A DNA stretch of 64,000 nt from Serratia liquefaciens (GCF_027594825.1 NZ_CP088930.1:2107019-2171018), one strand, 5' to 3'; positions 44,501 to 54,037 are shown, numbered from the stretch's first letter. The notes: a model not told the origin generated them from the sequence alone. Numbers and translations are program-made.

Positions 44501-47500
44501 AGTTTCACGTCCTGAGTCCCGGCCACGCTGCTGCCCTGAACCCGTAAATCGTTGCCCGCCAACACATTAATGCTGTCGCCGCTCAGGGTAGTGCCCTGTA
44601 CGGTCTGGCGATCCAGGGTGTCGCGGGTGGTGGTAGTGGTTTTCGACATCAGGCCGTTACCGCCGGTCACCTTGTGTCGCTCGTCCAGATCGAGGGTGTT
44701 CTCGCCGCTGAGAATATTGATGTCATGGCCGGCATTGAGGTTCAGCGCATCGCCGGCCGAAACCGTTGCGGCATGGGCAGTGATATCGTTCCCGGCATTG
44801 AGGGTTACGGCCCCTTTGCCCACCACTTCGCTGCCGACCTGCTGGCTATTGCCCTGTTTCAGGCTGTTGTCGCCATTCCAGATCAGGTTGTCGCGGCTGG
44901 CCGTGGTCACCGTATTCAGGGTGAGATCGCGCCCGGCACTCAGCAGGGTTTGGCCATTCTCGCCGCTGTTAACTACCTGCGCCGCATCCAACTTGATGTC
45001 GCGACCGGCCTGCAGCATCAGCTTGCCGTCAGCTCCCTGCACGTACATGCCTGCCACGCTGTCGATGTTGGTGCGTTCGAAGCTGTTGGCACCGTTAACG
45101 CTCTGTGCCGTCCGGGTGGTGCTGATGGCGTTGATATCACGCCCGGCGCTGGCCAGCAGCGAGTTGTTGCCCTGGATCACTCCGCCGATATTGTTAATGT
45201 CGGTGCGGGCAGTCAGGCCAACGTCGGCCCCCTGAATGTGGCCCGCCACGTTGGTGATGTTGGCGGCACTCAGTTTCACCACTTCACGCCCGGCGATATG
45301 GCCGCTGTTGAACAGGCCTTCGCCCAGATTGAGATTGACGTTACGCCCGGCGATCAGCGCACCGGAGCCGTCAAGATCGCCCGGTTGCATACGGGCATAC
45401 ACTTGCGGCACCAGGACGTTTTGCTGGCTGCCGTCCGGCAAGGTGACTTTGGCGTTCACCAGCCAAACGATATCTTGGGTCAACAACCCCATCTGCTCGG
45501 CCGTCAGCGCCACGCCCACCTTCAGGTTATATTGCTGGCTGAAGGCCAACCCCTGATCCATCAGCGCCTTAAACTGCTCTTCGTCGTTGTTGTAACCGTC
45601 CAGATAGCGCTGGCCGGTCAGGTTGATCACCTGTTCGCGGATCAGCCGCTGCTCGTAGTAACCGTCGCCCAGGCGCTTCAATACGTTGTCCGGGTTATTG
45701 GTTGCCTTGGCGATCATGTAGTCCGAGCCCAACCAGGCTTTCTGGTTGGTGAAGCGCGGATCGGTCTCTACCAGATACTGGCCGCCCGGTGCCGGATTGG
45801 TCTTGAACAGGCTGTTGTCCGGCAAACGGGTGTCTGACCCGACAATGCGCACCACGCTGTCCGCCGCGTCGCCCTGCTGGTTATTGACCTTGTTGGCGAC
45901 TTCGAACTGCTGGCCCGGCTGCAACGCTACGGCCTGGATCACCGGCAGCGCGCCGCTGCCAATGGTCTGCAGGCCGGCGGAAATATCACTGCCGCTGACC
46001 ACCGCATTGACCCCACCGGCAGCGCCGATAGTGGCATTGGTGCCCTGCTGCGTCAGTGGGGCAATGGCGATCGGGTTACCTGCCACCTGCCCGTGGTCAA
46101 TCAGTTGGCTCGGCTTCAGCGAAATGGTCTGAATGATGGTCGGCGGCGTATAGGCCGTGGCATTGTGCCCCTGCTTATCTTTACCCTTCTTCTTGATGCG
46201 GTAGTAACTGGTCACTTCGCCGACGTCGGTGGTCAGGCGCTGGCCCGGCACCGCCACGTTATCCACGCTGCCGGCATTAATCGCCAGCGTGCCGCCCGCG
46301 ATCACCTGGCTCTTGTCGTTCAGCAGATGCCCGGCGTTGATCGCCATATCGCTACCCGCGATGATTTTGGCCGGATCGCTTTCCTTGACCTGGGTTTCCT
46401 GCACCGTACGGTTGTAGTCGTATTGCGTAAATCTGTCGTTGTTATGCCCCGTTTTCCCGGGGGTATTCAGGTTCAACAGCGAGTCTGATGAATTGCGGTC
46501 AACGAAGACGCCCGGTTCTCCGGCCATCCAGCGTACCGGATCGCCCGATTGCTGATACTCGGTGATTTTTCCGTTGGAAACAGTAACCAGTTCGGTAGTA
46601 AAGCGGTCGTTGACGTTGTTGATCTGTCCGGCCGAAATAGCCATGTTGCCCGCAGATTCAAGGGTCGAACTGTGATTATTGAGGATGCCGGCCTGGCCGG
46701 TGGTCAGGTGGTTGGCGTCAAGCTGGCCGCCAATCGCCATGTCCCCACCGCTGTAAATCAACCCATGATCGTAGTTATTCAGCGTTTGGGTGCCGATATC
46801 CACCCGTTCGCGCCCGGCCAGCGTGGCAGCGGTGCCGTTCTCCGCCAGGTTGTTAAAGGTGACGGTTTGCACGCCAATAGCATCGCCATAAATACGGCCG
46901 GTGCCAATGTTGGTCAGCGTATTGGCCTGGATCAACGTATGTTTGCCGTCAATCAGGCCATAGTTGGTCAAGGTGCCGTTGACCGTCAGCCAATCCTGCC
47001 CGGCGTTAATCTCGCCGCTGGCGGCATTGAACAGATTATTGGCGCGCAGATCGAGCTTGGCGCCCGCCAGCAGTTTGCCGCTGTTGGTCACATCGCCCGG
47101 CGTGGTGAAGTTGAAATTGCCGTTGGCAATCATCTCACCGCTGTTATTGATGCCCTGCGCGCTGACCAGGTTCATATCGCCCAGCGACAGCAATTGCCCG
47201 TCGCCGCCGACCGCTGCGGCGTTGATGTCCAGCAGCTTGCCCGCTTTAACGATACCGCCGGTGTTCAGCAGGTTAAGCGCCGCGCCCTGCAACTGCAGAT
47301 TTTCGCTGGCGGCCAGTTGGCCAGCGCTGTTATCCAACTGACCGCCGTTGGTGATAGTCAGCTGTTGGTTAGCCAGAATGCTGCCGCCACGGTTGCTCAG
47401 CGAGCCGGTGTTCAGCGCCACGGCTTGGCCTTCCAGCCCTTTATTTTCCGCCTTGGTGTCGTCGTTGATGAACTGCAGAGCATTGAGCGTCACGGTGGCG

Positions 47501-50500
47501 CCGCTGCGGATCAGCCCCAGGGCGTTGTCGATAACCCCCTGCGCGCTGTCCAGCAACAGGTTGCCGACCGCCTGAATTTGTCCGTTGCGGTTATCCAGAC
47601 CGGCGCTGGCGAGTTGAACCGCCTGTTCGCCAATAATCCGCCCGCCGTTACCGTTGTCCAATTTCAGCGCCGCCAGGGCAAAGTCGCCTTTGGCCCCCAG
47701 CGTTCCGCCCTGATTATTGACGTCGCCACTGCCGAGCTGCAATTTACCCAGGCTGTGCAGGGTACCATTCTGGTTATCCAGCCGCTGGCCGTGGGTATCG
47801 ACATGCATATCCGCGCCCGACTGCACCAATCCACCCTGGTTATTCAGGCCGCCCGCGCCGGTGGTATTCAGCACCAATGCCTGCTGCGCCACCAGTTTGC
47901 CGCCACCGTTGAGCAGCGCCTCGGCATCGAGCTGCAAGCCTTTACCGGCAATCACCACGCCCTGGCCGTTATCGAACACGCCGGTCGTGAGGTTCATCGT
48001 CCCCTGGCTGGTGATGCCGCCCTTGTCACCGCTGTTGGCGTTGGTCAGCCGATCAACGGTCAGATCTAACCCCTCACCACTCTGGATCAGGCCGCCGTCG
48101 TTGTTATTGAGGCTATTGCCGTGCAGCTCCAGCGCCGTCTGTGCCGCCAATTGGCCGCCCTGGTTCTCCAGCAGGCCGAAGTTAATCTTCGCCGCATCGG
48201 CGCTGACCACCGTGCCCTGATTGTTCACCAGCTGATCGCTGTCCAACCGCAGTTTTTTACCTGCGCCAATCACCCCCAGATTGCTGTTATCCAGCAATTC
48301 TTTGGCATCCAGCGTCATATCCTGACCGGACTTGATCGCCCCGCCCTGGTTATTGAACGCCCTGGCGGTGGCCGACAGCTGCTTCTCTGAAGCCAGCGTG
48401 CCGCGGCGGTTATCCAGTTGCTCGCCATGCAGTTGCAGGTCGCCCGAACTGGCGATAAAGCCGGCCTGGTTATCCACGTCACCGCTGGCGATCGCCAGCT
48501 TGCCCAGGCTGCTGATACCGCCATTCTTGCCGCTATCACGGTTGCTCAACGCCTGTCCGTGGGTATCGATGCGCGCATCGCCGCCCGCCTGCAACAGTCC
48601 ACCGTCGTTGGTCAGTGCCAGGCTGTCGATATTCAGCTTCTGCTTGCCGACCAGAGTGCCCTGGCTGTTATCAAGCTCGCCGGTGAACAGATCGGTCGTT
48701 CCGGCGCCCACCAGCATGCCCTGGCTGTTGTCCAGCGCACCGCTGTGGATCGTCAGCATCCCCTGGCTGAGGATGCCGCCGGTTTCACCGCTCAGGCGGT
48801 TGCTCAACGCCGCGCCCTGGGTGTCGATATTCATGTTGCCGGCGGATTGCAGCAGGCCGGCGTCATTGTTCAGCGCCCCGCTGTTCAGGCCCAGATCGCC
48901 GCTGGCGGCAATGACGCCCTGTTGGTTATTCAGCGCCCCTTTGCCCAGCGCCAGCGAAAGCGCGCCGCCCACCACCTGCCCGGCCTGATTCTCCAACCCG
49001 GCCCCGGTCAGTTGCAGAGCCTGTCTGGCCTCGATACGGCCGCCGCGGTTATCCAGCGCCTGTCGTGCCGTGATCTCAGCGTCGCCCGTCGCGGCGGAAA
49101 CCAGCCCTTTGCGGTTATCCAACTTGTCCGTCCGCAGCTGAGTATGGCCACTGGCCGCCAGTTGACCCTGGCGGTTATCGATAGCGCCACTGACCTGCGC
49201 CTTCAGGCTGCCGTCCTGCGCAGCAATCACTTTGCCGCTCTGGTTGTTCAACCGCGCGGCGTTAAGTGCGACGTTGCCATTGGCCGCCAGTTGGCCGCCC
49301 TGGTTATCAATCCCCTCGCGGGTATTGAGGCGCATCTCACCCTTGCCGCTCTGCACCAGTTGACCGTTGCGGTTAGACAGGCTGCCGGCATCCAACGCGA
49401 TCTGCTGCGCCGAAGTGGTGCCGCCGTCCAACACATAGTCGCCGCCCTGCATGCTAAGCTGGCCGTTGGACAGCAGCTTGCCGCCATCGCCCTGCAAGCG
49501 ACCGGTATTCACCGCCAGCGCGCCTTTACCCGCATGGACGATTTGCCCGTCCTGGTTGTCGATCGAACCGGCTTCCAACGTCAAGTCATTGCCGTTGCTG
49601 GCAATACGGCCGCCGGCGTTATCCAGTTTGCCCTGCGGGTTCAACCGCAGGTTGTCTTCGCCAAGCTGGGTGATCTCCCCCTTGCGGTTGGATAAGTCAT
49701 GCGCGTTGAGCGCCAGCTTATTCGCCGCCAGCTTGCCGCCGTCATTGTTGAACAGCTTGCCGCTGCTGGCGGTCAGCTGTTGCGTGGCTTCAACCTGCGC
49801 ATTGGCCGTGGTCAAATCGCCGGCCCCGGCTTCCAGCGTGACCTGGGTAGCCGCGGTACGGCTGCCGCTGATGTCCACGCCCTGCCCATTGGCACGCAGG
49901 TTGCCTGCCGCCAGATTTTGGCCCTGTGCAGTCAGTTTGCCGCTGGTGGTTAGCGCCAGTTCGCCGCTGCCGCCAAGCCGACCATCCTGTTGCACACCGG
50001 CCGCCAGCGTACTGCCTTTGCTGCTGTTCAGACTGGCTGCCTGGACACGCACATTATTGCGGGCCGCAATAGAGCCGCTGTTTTGTACCTCACCGTCGCT
50101 GCTGACGTCGGCATGGCCCGCCGCGAACAGTGAGCCGCTGTTACTGACGCCGCCCTTCGAGGCCAGCTGCGTATCGCCGCCGCTGCTGATTTTACCGCTG
50201 TTTTCAATACGGCCATCGGCAGTGACTATCACGCTGCCGGCCTGCGCACCGATGTTACCGGCGTTACGTACCCCAACGCCGGTTTCGGTGCCGATCATGC
50301 GGATCTTACCGGCGTACATACCGCCCAGCTTAGCCACGTCCACCGCCAGCTGCGGGCGGGTGGAGGGATCGTCGCTTTGTTTGTCGATTTGTTGATGCGC
50401 GGCATCCACCTTGTTGCGCCCGGTGGTGACTTTGAGATCGTTCGCCCACAGTCCGGCATTGATCTTCGTCGAACGTGCAATGATTTCGGTGTAATCCTGG

Positions 50501-51189
50501 CGCGAACTGTCCATGCCGGCGCCTTCAACCACCACTTCGCCCCGCTCGACGTTAAAGCCGGTCAGGTTACCGTTGTTGATCTGCGCCTGACCGGTGGTCA
50601 GGGTGGCGCGGTTGGCGTTGATAAAGCCGCAACCGTTACAGGTAATGCCGGACGGGTTGGCGATCACCACCTGAGCACGCTGCCCGGCAACCTCGATATA
50701 ACCGTTCAAACGGCTGGGATCGCGGGAGTTGACCTCGTTGAGGATCACCTTGGCTTCGCCTTTCGCCAGCCACGGGTTACCGTCGACCCAGCCGCCCTGC
50801 TGGGTTTGGGTCATTTTGTGGGAGTTGTTGAGGATCGCACCCTGTTTGTCGACGTCAAACTGGCTGTAGGTATTGCGAGAAACCCCACCGGCGCTTGGCG
50901 TCTGGATATTGACCTGTGGCGTACCGTTGGCGCTGTTGACGATGGTCGGCTGCTGGCCGCCCGGCGCATTGCCGTCGGCAATAATCGCCGCCTGCACCGG
51001 TTGGATAGCCCCCAGCGCCATCAGCAGGCTAAAGCTGACGGCGTTCATCTTGCCGATGCACTGGCTCAGGGTATGCCCCAGACCAGACGAGCGGGCCGCT
51101 CCGGCACGACCGGAGCGGGCGATATCCGCCACCACCATCAGCATGCCACGCGCTTTGTTGAAAACGATACGATACAGGTTCTTGTTCAT
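41572..51189 (-). CDS. cdiA: CdiA-type filamentous haemagglutinin / contact-dependent toxin
   Basis: A 3205-residue two-partner-secreted exoprotein. Residues 1-67 are an extended signal (ESPR type, MNKNLYRIVFNKARG, cleavage after PVQA). The TPS/haemagglutination domain (about 70-320) has VVIANPSGITCNGCGFINANRATLTTG. Hundreds of short FHA-1 beta-helix repeats (LxNxxGxLxA type) follow to about 1450. A non-repetitive region (about 1500-1900, with Tyr/Pro-rich parts) may bind the receptor, then FHA-2 repeats to about 2700. A pretoxin domain near 2880-2992 ends in SENN at residues 2989-2992 (42225-42214), a variant of the usual VENN. The last 213 residues are the toxin part: hydrophobic and Gly/Ala-rich, with no nuclease signature I recognise. 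AAGGA precedes the ATG. Confidence 0.93.
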   Translation of the reverse strand: MNKNLYRIVFNKARGMLMVVADIARSGRAGAARSSGLGHTLSQCIGKMNAVSFSLLMALGAIQPVQAAIIADGNAPGGQQPTIVNSANGTPQVNIQTPSAGGVSRNTYSQFDVDKQGAILNNSHKMTQTQQGGWVDGNPWLAKGEAKVILNEVNSRDPSRLNGYIEVAGQRAQVVIANPSGITCNGCGFINANRATLTTGQAQINNGNLTGFNVERGEVVVEGAGMDSSRQDYTEIIARSTKINAGLWANDLKVTTGRNKVDAAHQQIDKQSDDPSTRPQLAVDVAKLGGMYAGKIRMIGTETGVGVRNAGNIGAQAGSVIVTADGRIENSGKISSGGDTQLASKGGVSNSGSLFAAGHADVSSDGEVQNSGSIAARNNVRVQAASLNSSKGSTLAAGVQQDGRLGGSGELALTTSGKLTAQGQNLAAGNLRANGQGVDISGSRTAATQVTLEAGAGDLTTANAQVEATQQLTASSGKLFNNDGGKLAANKLALNAHDLSNRKGEITQLGEDNLRLNPQGKLDNAGGRIASNGNDLTLEAGSIDNQDGQIVHAGKGALAVNTGRLQGDGGKLLSNGQLSMQGGDYVLDGGTTSAQQIALDAGSLSNRNGQLVQSGKGEMRLNTREGIDNQGGQLAANGNVALNAARLNNQSGKVIAAQDGSLKAQVSGAIDNRQGQLAASGHTQLRTDKLDNRKGLVSAATGDAEITARQALDNRGGRIEARQALQLTGAGLENQAGQVVGGALSLALGKGALNNQQGVIAASGDLGLNSGALNNDAGLLQSAGNMNIDTQGAALSNRLSGETGGILSQGMLTIHSGALDNSQGMLVGAGTTDLFTGELDNSQGTLVGKQKLNIDSLALTNDGGLLQAGGDARIDTHGQALSNRDSGKNGGISSLGKLAIASGDVDNQAGFIASSGDLQLHGEQLDNRRGTLASEKQLSATARAFNNQGGAIKSGQDMTLDAKELLDNSNLGVIGAGKKLRLDSDQLVNNQGTVVSADAAKINFGLLENQGGQLAAQTALELHGNSLNNNDGGLIQSGEGLDLTVDRLTNANSGDKGGITSQGTMNLTTGVFDNGQGVVIAGKGLQLDAEALLNGGGKLVAQQALVLNTTGAGGLNNQGGLVQSGADMHVDTHGQRLDNQNGTLHSLGKLQLGSGDVNNQGGTLGAKGDFALAALKLDNGNGGRIIGEQAVQLASAGLDNRNGQIQAVGNLLLDSAQGVIDNALGLIRSGATVTLNALQFINDDTKAENKGLEGQAVALNTGSLSNRGGSILANQQLTITNGGQLDNSAGQLAASENLQLQGAALNLLNTGGIVKAGKLLDINAAAVGGDGQLLSLGDMNLVSAQGINNSGEMIANGNFNFTTPGDVTNSGKLLAGAKLDLRANNLFNAASGEINAGQDWLTVNGTLTNYGLIDGKHTLIQANTLTNIGTGRIYGDAIGVQTVTFNNLAENGTAATLAGRERVDIGTQTLNNYDHGLIYSGGDMAIGGQLDANHLTTGQAGILNNHSSTLESAGNMAISAGQINNVNDRFTTELVTVSNGKITEYQQSGDPVRWMAGEPGVFVDRNSSDSLLNLNTPGKTGHNNDRFTQYDYNRTVQETQVKESDPAKIIAGSDMAINAGHLLNDKSQVIAGGTLAINAGSVDNVAVPGQRLTTDVGEVTSYYRIKKKGKDKQGHNATAYTPPTIIQTISLKPSQLIDHGQVAGNPIAIAPLTQQGTNATIGAAGGVNAVVSGSDISAGLQTIGSGALPVIQAVALQPGQQFEVANKVNNQQGDAADSVVRIVGSDTRLPDNSLFKTNPAPGGQYLVETDPRFTNQKAWLGSDYMIAKATNNPDNVLKRLGDGYYEQRLIREQVINLTGQRYLDGYNNDEEQFKALMDQGLAFSQQYNLKVGVALTAEQMGLLTQDIVWLVNAKVTLPDGSQQNVLVPQVYARMQPGDLDGSGALIAGRNVNLNLGEGLFNSGHIAGREVVKLSAANITNVAGHIQGADVGLTARTDINNIGGVIQGNNSLLASAGRDINAISTTRTAQSVNGANSFERTNIDSVAGMYVQGADGKLMLQAGRDIKLDAAQVVNSGENGQTLLSAGRDLTLNTVTTASRDNLIWNGDNSLKQGNSQQVGSEVVGKGAVTLNAGNDITAHAATVSAGDALNLNAGHDINILSGENTLDLDERHKVTGGNGLMSKTTTTTRDTLDRQTVQGTTLSGDSINVLAGNDLRVQGSSVAGTQDVKLLAGNDLSITGATESNSELHLKQEKKSGLMSSGGIGISYGTESLKTTDTAQGLTNQGSTVGSVNGNVTLGAGNNLAVTGSELVAGKDMALSGKNVSVTQAQDQNSQTHKVEQKKSGLTLALSGTVGSALNTAVETSQQAKSTDDSRLAALQGTKAALSGVQAVQAARLAQAQGADPANNNMVGISISYGTQSSTSTQNSGQSTAQGSSLTAGNNLSITASGNGVKGQDGDILVQGSQLQAGKDVTLNANRDVNLLSAENTQYLDGKNESQGGTLGVGIGVGSGGIGLSVSASVNKGKGNEKGNGTSHTETTVNAGNQVKITSGRDTNLIGAQVTGESVKADVGRNLLLESQQDSDRYDSKQQNASAGGSFTFGSMTGSGSISLSKDKMHSNYDSVQEQTGIFAGKGGFDLTVGEHTQLNGAVIGSTATADKNKLDTGTLGFKDIHNQADFEVEHQSVGISSGGSIGSQFAGNMANGLLVGANNSGHDSSTTHAAVSDGTIIIRDRDKQTQDVNDLSRDVEHANQTLSPIFDKEKEQKRLQQAQLIGEIGNQAMDIARTEGAIAATKAANEKMNNVTDADRKAAADKLAKEKPGKVITDKDINEQIYQTAYNQAFSESGYGTGGKVQQGMQAAVAAVQGLAGGDLQAAIAGGAAPYLAEQIHRLAPNEESRIIAHAVVAGALAELQGQSAAAGAAGAATAALGTKAIAEAMFGTSDFSKMSEEQRQTVSALATLAGGLAGGLASGDTAGAVVGGQSGKNTSENNDQNITLPPGLMSYGQGATTLQASMMNEGKSFDEIQAAMSHYAKGDMPEGADIAKVIVNGYADGAMIAGAIYLGPAASIGKVAVSSVLSGGANAAYQWYDMNKPGNESKTYDYWSTTAAAVTGGLAPGRGIPANIGIAIGGTIFTDGADPGALSGSVAGSAFGGAIGTYAPTVLKPVLGPSAGMVSDIFGTMGGEVISNELKNTINGVGDKNGK

Positions 51190-51199
51190 GGCAATGTCC

Positions 51200-51730
51200 T
51201 TATTGGATTTCTGACGGCTCGACGGCTAACGGGTGGCTCGCCCACCATTGCTGCGCCTGCTGATGGCTAACCTGCGCGCCTTTAAAGTTCACCACGCGCT
51301 TTCCACGCTGCTCTCCGCGGTGATACAGCGCCCGCATACACAGGTGCGGGAAGATTTCCCGCGCGACCAGATTGCGCATTTCTCGCGTATGCCCGAAGGG
51401 CGCTATCCAGTCGCAGAACCACAGGCGATCGCCGCTGTTCCAGTCACTTTCCAGCATATTCACCGCAGGCTGCGTCAGATAACGCGCCTCGGCATCTTGA
51501 TTCATCCACGCCCAGCTGAGGAAAAACACCGGCTGATTCCGATGCGACGCCAGCACATATTGCTGTCGCTTGATGATCGGCAGCAGCAGCGTCGGCAGGG
51601 TGTGCAACGGGGCATCGCGGTGCATCGGCGAATGCATCCACAGCCATACCGCCGCGCCAAAGGCTTCTGCCTCGCTGTCTTCACCGCCGAGGATCATCGG
51701 CGCCCTGATATCGTATTGGCCTATGCGCAT
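51200..51730 (-). CDS. HlyC-type toxin-activating lysine acyltransferase (CdiC)
   Basis: A 176-residue protein of the HlyC family, which transfers fatty acyl groups from acyl-ACP to lysines of a toxin. The catalytic pair is visible by comparison with E. coli HlyC: His37 in WLWMHSPMHRDAP (His23 in HlyC) and Asp107 in GDRLWFCDWIAPFG (Asp92 in HlyC). The usual substrates are RTX haemolysins, but no RTX gene is here. The gene lies between cdiB and cdiA with 10-base gaps on both sides. It therefore belongs to the CDI operon and should act on CdiA, as reported for acyltransferase-carrying CDI loci (cdiC). Which CdiA lysines are modified cannot be told. GAGGG precedes the ATG. Confidence 0.9.
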   Translation of the reverse strand: MRIGQYDIRAPMILGGEDSEAEAFGAAVWLWMHSPMHRDAPLHTLPTLLLPIIKRQQYVLASHRNQPVFFLSWAWMNQDAEARYLTQPAVNMLESDWNSGDRLWFCDWIAPFGHTREMRNLVAREIFPHLCMRALYHRGEQRGKRVVNFKGAQVSHQQAQQWWASHPLAVEPSEIQ

Positions 51731-51740
51731 GGTCGTGCCC

Positions 51741-53456
51741 TCAGTAGTTCCAGCTCAGGTTAAAGCCCAGGGTGACTGGGCTGGTGCTGAACCCCTCGGG
51801 TTTGGAGAAAGGCACGCCGGCGAACAGATCGTAACCGACCTTGAAGGCGTAGCCGCGCAGGCCCACTACGCCACCGGCCAGGTGCTGCCCAACCAGATAG
51901 TCGGAACCGTAGCCGCCCACTTCGCCGTAGTCGGCACCGAGATACAACTCTTGCCCCTGCAACGGCGTGCGCCAGGCCAGATCGTTACGGACGAACCAGC
52001 CGTGATTGGCGTTCAGGGTACGCTCGCCGTCAAAGCCGCGCACCGTCCAACGGTTGCCGATAGCGAACTGATCCTGCGGCGTCAGCGGCGTATCGCTGAT
52101 CTGACGCTGGTATTGCACGTTGTAGCGGAAGTTCTGGCTGAACAGGCTGAATGGCACGTCGAGCTGGGCGTTAAGCTGCACAATTTTGCTGAGCGCCGTC
52201 GCCTCGCCAAAGGTCTCTTCCGGCGCAGGCAATGCGCCGAACCAACGGGTACCGCGCTGATAGCTGACACCCGCGTCCAGCGTGGCTTGTTGAATGTAAT
52301 GGCGGTGCTGCAGCCCCAGGCGCCAGCCCGAGGTGCGTCGGCGCTGCACTTCCACTTCGGTATCGTTGATGTAGTTGCTGGACTCGCGCGCCAGCACGTC
52401 ATAGGTCAGCGTGGTTTTCTGGCTGCCGTTACGGTGCAGTACGCGGCTGAGTTGGAAATCCAGGTTCTTGCTCTTGCCGCTGTAGCGGTAATCCTGATTC
52501 TGGCCGGCAATGGTCTGGTGGTAGTCATAGCTGTTGGCGGTGACCCCGGCCATCCAGTAACCGAACGGCACCGAATAGTGCCCGGTGATGTTCTTCGATC
52601 CCTTGCCGCCCTGGTTTTGCAGATCGCTAGAGCCGGAGATATAGAACAGATCGCTGAGCGAAAACGGGTTATCCAGCGACAGCGTCAAACCGCCCTGATA
52701 ACGCCCGGTGCTCTTGGTGCCGGAATCATCCAGCGAGGCGCCAATACGCCACATGCGTTCCTGCTTCCAGCTCAGGGCAATGTCGCTTTCGCCGGGCTGT
52801 TCGCCGGGGATGATTTCCATATTGGCCTGCACCGTCGGCAAGCGCTGCAGGTTTTCCAGCCCCTGTTCAATATCACGCAGATCCAGCAGGTTGCCCGCAT
52901 GGGCCGGGAAGCTGCTGTAAGGCTGAATGTAATGGCCGCTGTCCGGCGTCAGTTTCACCTGCCGCACGTAGCCTGGTACCACCACCAATCGCAGTTGGCC
53001 GCTTTTCAGATCCTGCGTCGGCGCCAATACGCGGGTGGTGATATAACCGTGATCCACCAGCCGGTTTTGCAGGGTGCTCATCAGCAGGTTAATGCCCTGC
53101 CCGCCCAGGCAACGGCCCTGCGCCTGATTGGCGATGCGCTGCAACGGCAGCCAATGGGGGAGCTTGTCCTGGCCGCTCAACACGACCTGATCAATTGGGA
53201 AACAAGGTTTTTCTGCTGGGAAAGCAATGCGACCAAAGCTGGACGAAGGTGGCGACAGGCGCACATCAGGCGTCGGGGGGGTCAGCTGTTGCTCCAGCGC
53301 CTTTTGCCGCTGCTGCTGTATGATCAGCTGTTCGCTGTTTGATGTTGCCGCCAGCAGCGGTTGGCTGAATATAAATAGCGGCAAGACAACGGAGCCAAAT
53401 GGAATACAGCCCTTGCGCACAGCAAGGCTGAGCGAAGAGTAAGCGGAGTGGCGCAT
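51741..53456 (-). CDS. cdiB: CdiB/ShlB-type two-partner secretion transporter
   Basis: A 571-residue Omp85-superfamily outer-membrane transporter that exports CdiA. It has a signal peptide (about residues 1-37), an N-terminal plug helix and linker rich in Pro, and two POTRA domains (about 75-225; [15 protein letters not shown] and [27 protein letters not shown]). A 16-strand barrel follows with the conserved motif [14 protein letters not shown] (VRG(Y/F) in the L6 loop) and ends in FNLSWNY. AGGGAAAAAG precedes the ATG at 53456. It is the first gene of the cdiB-cdiC-cdiA-cdiI transcript, and the promoter must lie in the AT-rich 53.5-54.0 kb interval. Confidence 0.93.
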   Translation of the reverse strand: MRHSAYSSLSLAVRKGCIPFGSVVLPLFIFSQPLLAATSNSEQLIIQQQRQKALEQQLTPPTPDVRLSPPSSSFGRIAFPAEKPCFPIDQVVLSGQDKLPHWLPLQRIANQAQGRCLGGQGINLLMSTLQNRLVDHGYITTRVLAPTQDLKSGQLRLVVVPGYVRQVKLTPDSGHYIQPYSSFPAHAGNLLDLRDIEQGLENLQRLPTVQANMEIIPGEQPGESDIALSWKQERMWRIGASLDDSGTKSTGRYQGGLTLSLDNPFSLSDLFYISGSSDLQNQGGKGSKNITGHYSVPFGYWMAGVTANSYDYHQTIAGQNQDYRYSGKSKNLDFQLSRVLHRNGSQKTTLTYDVLARESSNYINDTEVEVQRRRTSGWRLGLQHRHYIQQATLDAGVSYQRGTRWFGALPAPEETFGEATALSKIVQLNAQLDVPFSLFSQNFRYNVQYQRQISDTPLTPQDQFAIGNRWTVRGFDGERTLNANHGWFVRNDLAWRTPLQGQELYLGADYGEVGGYGSDYLVGQHLAGGVVGLRGYAFKVGYDLFAGVPFSKPEGFSTSPVTLGFNLSWNY

Positions 53457-53700
53457 TACTTTTTCCCTGTCGAAAGACAAATAAAAGATAAGAATTGTAA
53501 AAAAGCGCAAACATTATGCGCACGAATAGCTCACGATCAACTTAATTTTGGTCGGTAATGGGCGCTGGGTAACAAAATGCTTAATAAGAATGATCTGCGA
53601 CGCTAATGCCACCGCTGTAATCCCAAGTCAAAAACAACACTCAACCAATTGTTTTAAATCATTATATTTATTATTTTATTTTGATTGTCATTCATATTCA

Positions 53701-53733
53701 TGAATAATTGCATCTAAACAATGCAATTATTCA
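53701..53733. repeat. Perfect 13-bp inverted repeat upstream of cdiB
   Basis: TGAATAATTGCAT and ATGCAATTATTCA are exact reverse complements separated by CTAAACA. It is about 245 bases upstream of the cdiB start codon and 305 bases upstream of scrK. There is no T-run of note, so a protein-binding site is at least as likely as a terminator. Confidence 0.7.
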
Positions 53734-53977
53734 TCACCGAGTGATTAATGCCAAACAGGCCATGGTCTTTAGGAAACTTCCTATTTCCAATACGGTTGAG
53801 CGCTTTATTAGTTTTCGCCAGAAATCAAATTCGCGATTAATTGCCATGCTGATTTTTAATTATATTTGTCAATGCGTTACTTATTCACAATCGATATAAC
53901 TTATTCCGCCATCAGGTCATAGCCACCTCGCAGCCTGCTGCCCTTTCGCGTTGCGCGACAGATTCTTTCATTGCAAT

Positions 53978-53993
53978 GCTAAACCGGTTCTTC
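53978..53993 (+). promoter_or_regulatory. Candidate ScrR operator upstream of scrK
   Basis: GCTAAACCGGTTCTTC matches 13 of 16 positions of the palindrome GCTAAACCGGTTTAGC, which also underlies the two sites before scrY. The left half is perfect. It lies 45-60 bases before the scrK start. Confidence 0.65.
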
Positions 53994-54037
53994 TATTTTA
54001 GCTCGCCATCTGACATGGGTGAAAACAGGGGTAGAAC

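Larger units (their letters stand above)
53457..54037. other. AT-rich divergent intergenic region between cdiB and scrK
   Basis: About 580 bases that must hold the promoters of the CDI operon (minus strand) and scrK (plus strand). A perfect inverted repeat, TGAATAATTGCAT/ATGCAATTATTCA with a 7-base loop, lies at 53701-53733. It could be an operator for the CDI operon or a hairpin that isolates the two units. A ScrR-type operator is at 53978-53993. A short open frame at 53708-53899 covers the palindrome and is not called as a gene. Confidence 0.65.

Noticed and set aside
42592..50395. Long plus-strand open frames opposite cdiA
   Set aside because: They are shadows of the GC-rich repetitive cdiA codons. 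None has a ribosome-binding site or known domain, and the minus-strand frame is unbroken over 9.6 kb with clear domains.
51200..51730. RTX haemolysin system
   Set aside because: The HlyC-type gene is not accompanied by an RTX toxin, HlyB or HlyD; it sits inside a two-partner/CDI operon.
41572..53456. Simple ShlA/ShlB-type haemolysin
   Set aside because: Length of 3205 residues, a pretoxin region ending in SENN, a distinct AT-rich tail and an overlapping small membrane gene fit CDI better than a haemolysin of about 1600 residues.
53708..53899. 63-codon frame upstream of scrK
   Set aside because: It covers the 53,701 palindrome in AT-rich DNA, has no ribosome-binding site and no recognisable feature.
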